Origin: Chloroflexota bacterium
GTDB taxonomy: Bacteria > Chloroflexota > Anaerolineae > Aggregatilineales > Phototrophicaceae
Reading direction: 5' to 3'
Length of the DNA stretch: 40,890 bases
NCBI GenBank assembly: GCA_026706395.1
Contig: JAPOYU010000079.1
Span: forward strand, 1 to 40,890
Shown here: positions 40,478 to 40,890 of the stretch, one piece after another
Numbering within the stretch: the stretch's first letter is position 1
Layout of the letters: every line of letters starts with the position of its first letter
The notes under the pieces: generated by a model
What the model was told of the DNA's origin: nothing
The model's input: the letters and a program-made list of their open reading frames with translations, nothing else
Database searches by the model: none
Translations under genes and position numbers: made by a program

Positions 40478-40844
40478 CTGTAGTGGTCAAATTTCCTGGA
40501 CACAAGATTGCTGGACATTTGAGAGAGAGTTGCGTTGAATCCACTGCGCCTCGAATTCAGCCACCTTGTCCGCCTGCCGCTTCCGTTCCGCTGCCTGACC
40601 GTGAGCGAAGGACTGCTTCGCGCCCTCCAAAAAACTGGTCCTTCCAGCGGTGCAGCAGGCTGCTCTTTATCCCGTAGTCGCGACTAGCTTGCGCCACAGA
40701 CTTGTCGCCACGAATGATTTCCAGCACTATCCGGACTTTCGTTTCCGCTGTGTACTTGCGATATTTACCCAGGAACGAGTCTCCGTCACTGGTACCGTAG
40801 TATACTCTCTTTACCAGGTGTCCAGTTTTTCGGGACCACTACAG
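40478..40844 (-). mobile_element. Internally deleted IS3-type insertion sequence with both ends
   Basis: The left end CTGTAGTGGTCAAATTTC, then CTGGACAC, and the reverse complement of the right end, CTGTAGTGGTCCCGAAAAAC, then TGGACACC, form a terminal inverted repeat with conserved CTGTAGTGGTC and TGGACAC. Only 367 bases lie between and including them, where an intact IS3-type element is about 1.2-1.5 kb. The transposase orfB and the end of orfA are missing. I see no target-site duplication. Confidence 0.8.
40487..40769 (-). pseudogene. IS3-type orfA remnant with frameshift
   Basis: The minus strand encodes KYRKYTAETKVRIVLEII, then RGDKSVAQASRDYGIKSSLL and HRWKDQF, the typical orfA HTH. At a run of six T (40629-40634 as A on the plus strand) the frame shifts. 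The next frame reads EGAKQSFAHGQAAERKRQAD, the expected continuation. With five T the join would be QFLEGA, as usual in the family, so one T is extra. The frame then runs into the left terminal repeat and stops at 40487. No ATG or GTG starts the frame, so it is not expressed as a functional protein. Confidence 0.75.
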
Positions 40845-40847
40845 GGC

Positions 40848-40877
40848 CAAAGGGGCCGGGGCTGAGGGGTAGAAAAG
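40848..40877 (-). repeat. C-rich intergenic repeat, right copy (inverted)
   Basis: This is the inverted partner of 38258-38287, starting 4 bases after the IS remnant. Confidence 0.45.
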
Positions 40878-40890
40878 CGACCGCCGCGCC

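Noticed and set aside
1..40890. CRISPR arrays, tRNA and rRNA genes
   Set aside because: No regularly spaced short direct repeats, no cloverleaf-like segment with a TTCGA arm and no rRNA-like sequence were noticed by reading; a dedicated scan was not possible.

Overview
The window looks like chromosome of a heterotrophic Chloroflexota-type bacterium (my inference). Reasons: roughly 58-60% GC, threonine/proline/glutamate linkers in secreted proteins (TPEPTAAPTATPTPE), many family-1 sugar ABC transporters, Gfo/Idh/MocA, phytanoyl-CoA dioxygenase, sulfatase and luciferase-like F420-type oxidoreductase genes, and an actinobacterial-size xylose isomerase. There is no rRNA or tRNA marker to fix the lineage, and I saw no CRISPR array.

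Layout. 1-3.0 kb: sugar ABC importer on the minus strand (binding protein, two permeases, the last cut by the window edge). 3.0-7.0 kb: decayed HTH-gene copy, phytanoyl-CoA dioxygenase, a permease tail fragment, alpha/beta hydrolase and sulfatase, all minus. 7.2-9.1 kb: LLM oxidoreductase, MBL-fold protein and a small membrane coiled-coil protein, plus. 9.1-11.9 kb: xylB and xylA, minus. 12.0-15.75 kb: a strong promoter with an overlapping palindrome, a possible small proline-rich ORF, and two secreted fibronectin-type-III proteins. 16.2-19.0 kb: lutABC. 19.1-21.9 kb: Gfo/Idh dehydrogenase, a second HTH-gene relic, a second permease tail fragment, a second phytanoyl-CoA dioxygenase and an HNH protein. 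22.0-27.0 kb: amino-sugar cluster (nagA; SIS, GH20 hexosaminidase, SIS). 27.1-36.9 kb: five tandem paralogous secreted repeat proteins with one HAD phosphatase among them. 37.0-38.2 kb: M24 peptidase. 38.2-40.9 kb: mobile-DNA-rich end with a MITE-like element, a transglutaminase-fold gene, an intact HTH (terminase-small-subunit-like) gene and an internally deleted IS3-type element.

The catabolic genes fit uptake and breakdown of plant or marine polysaccharide and amino sugars: ABC import, desulfation, xylose to xylulose-5-phosphate, cytoplasmic hexosaminidase, NagA and SIS isomerase/deaminase proteins, and lactate oxidation by LutABC.

The most novel item is the 27.1-36.9 kb locus. It encodes 22 copies of a roughly 125-residue helical-looking unit, each with exactly two cysteines, normally 50-55 residues apart, and a W-R-D/E signature about 11 residues before the second cysteine. 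Four of the five genes carry a related short motif (core ATATCC) upstream. I recognise no named family. A second unusual theme is an HTH gene present once intact and twice as relics, each copy preceded by the same TAGCACA-type palindrome. The same palindrome overlaps the promoter of the fibronectin-type-III genes.
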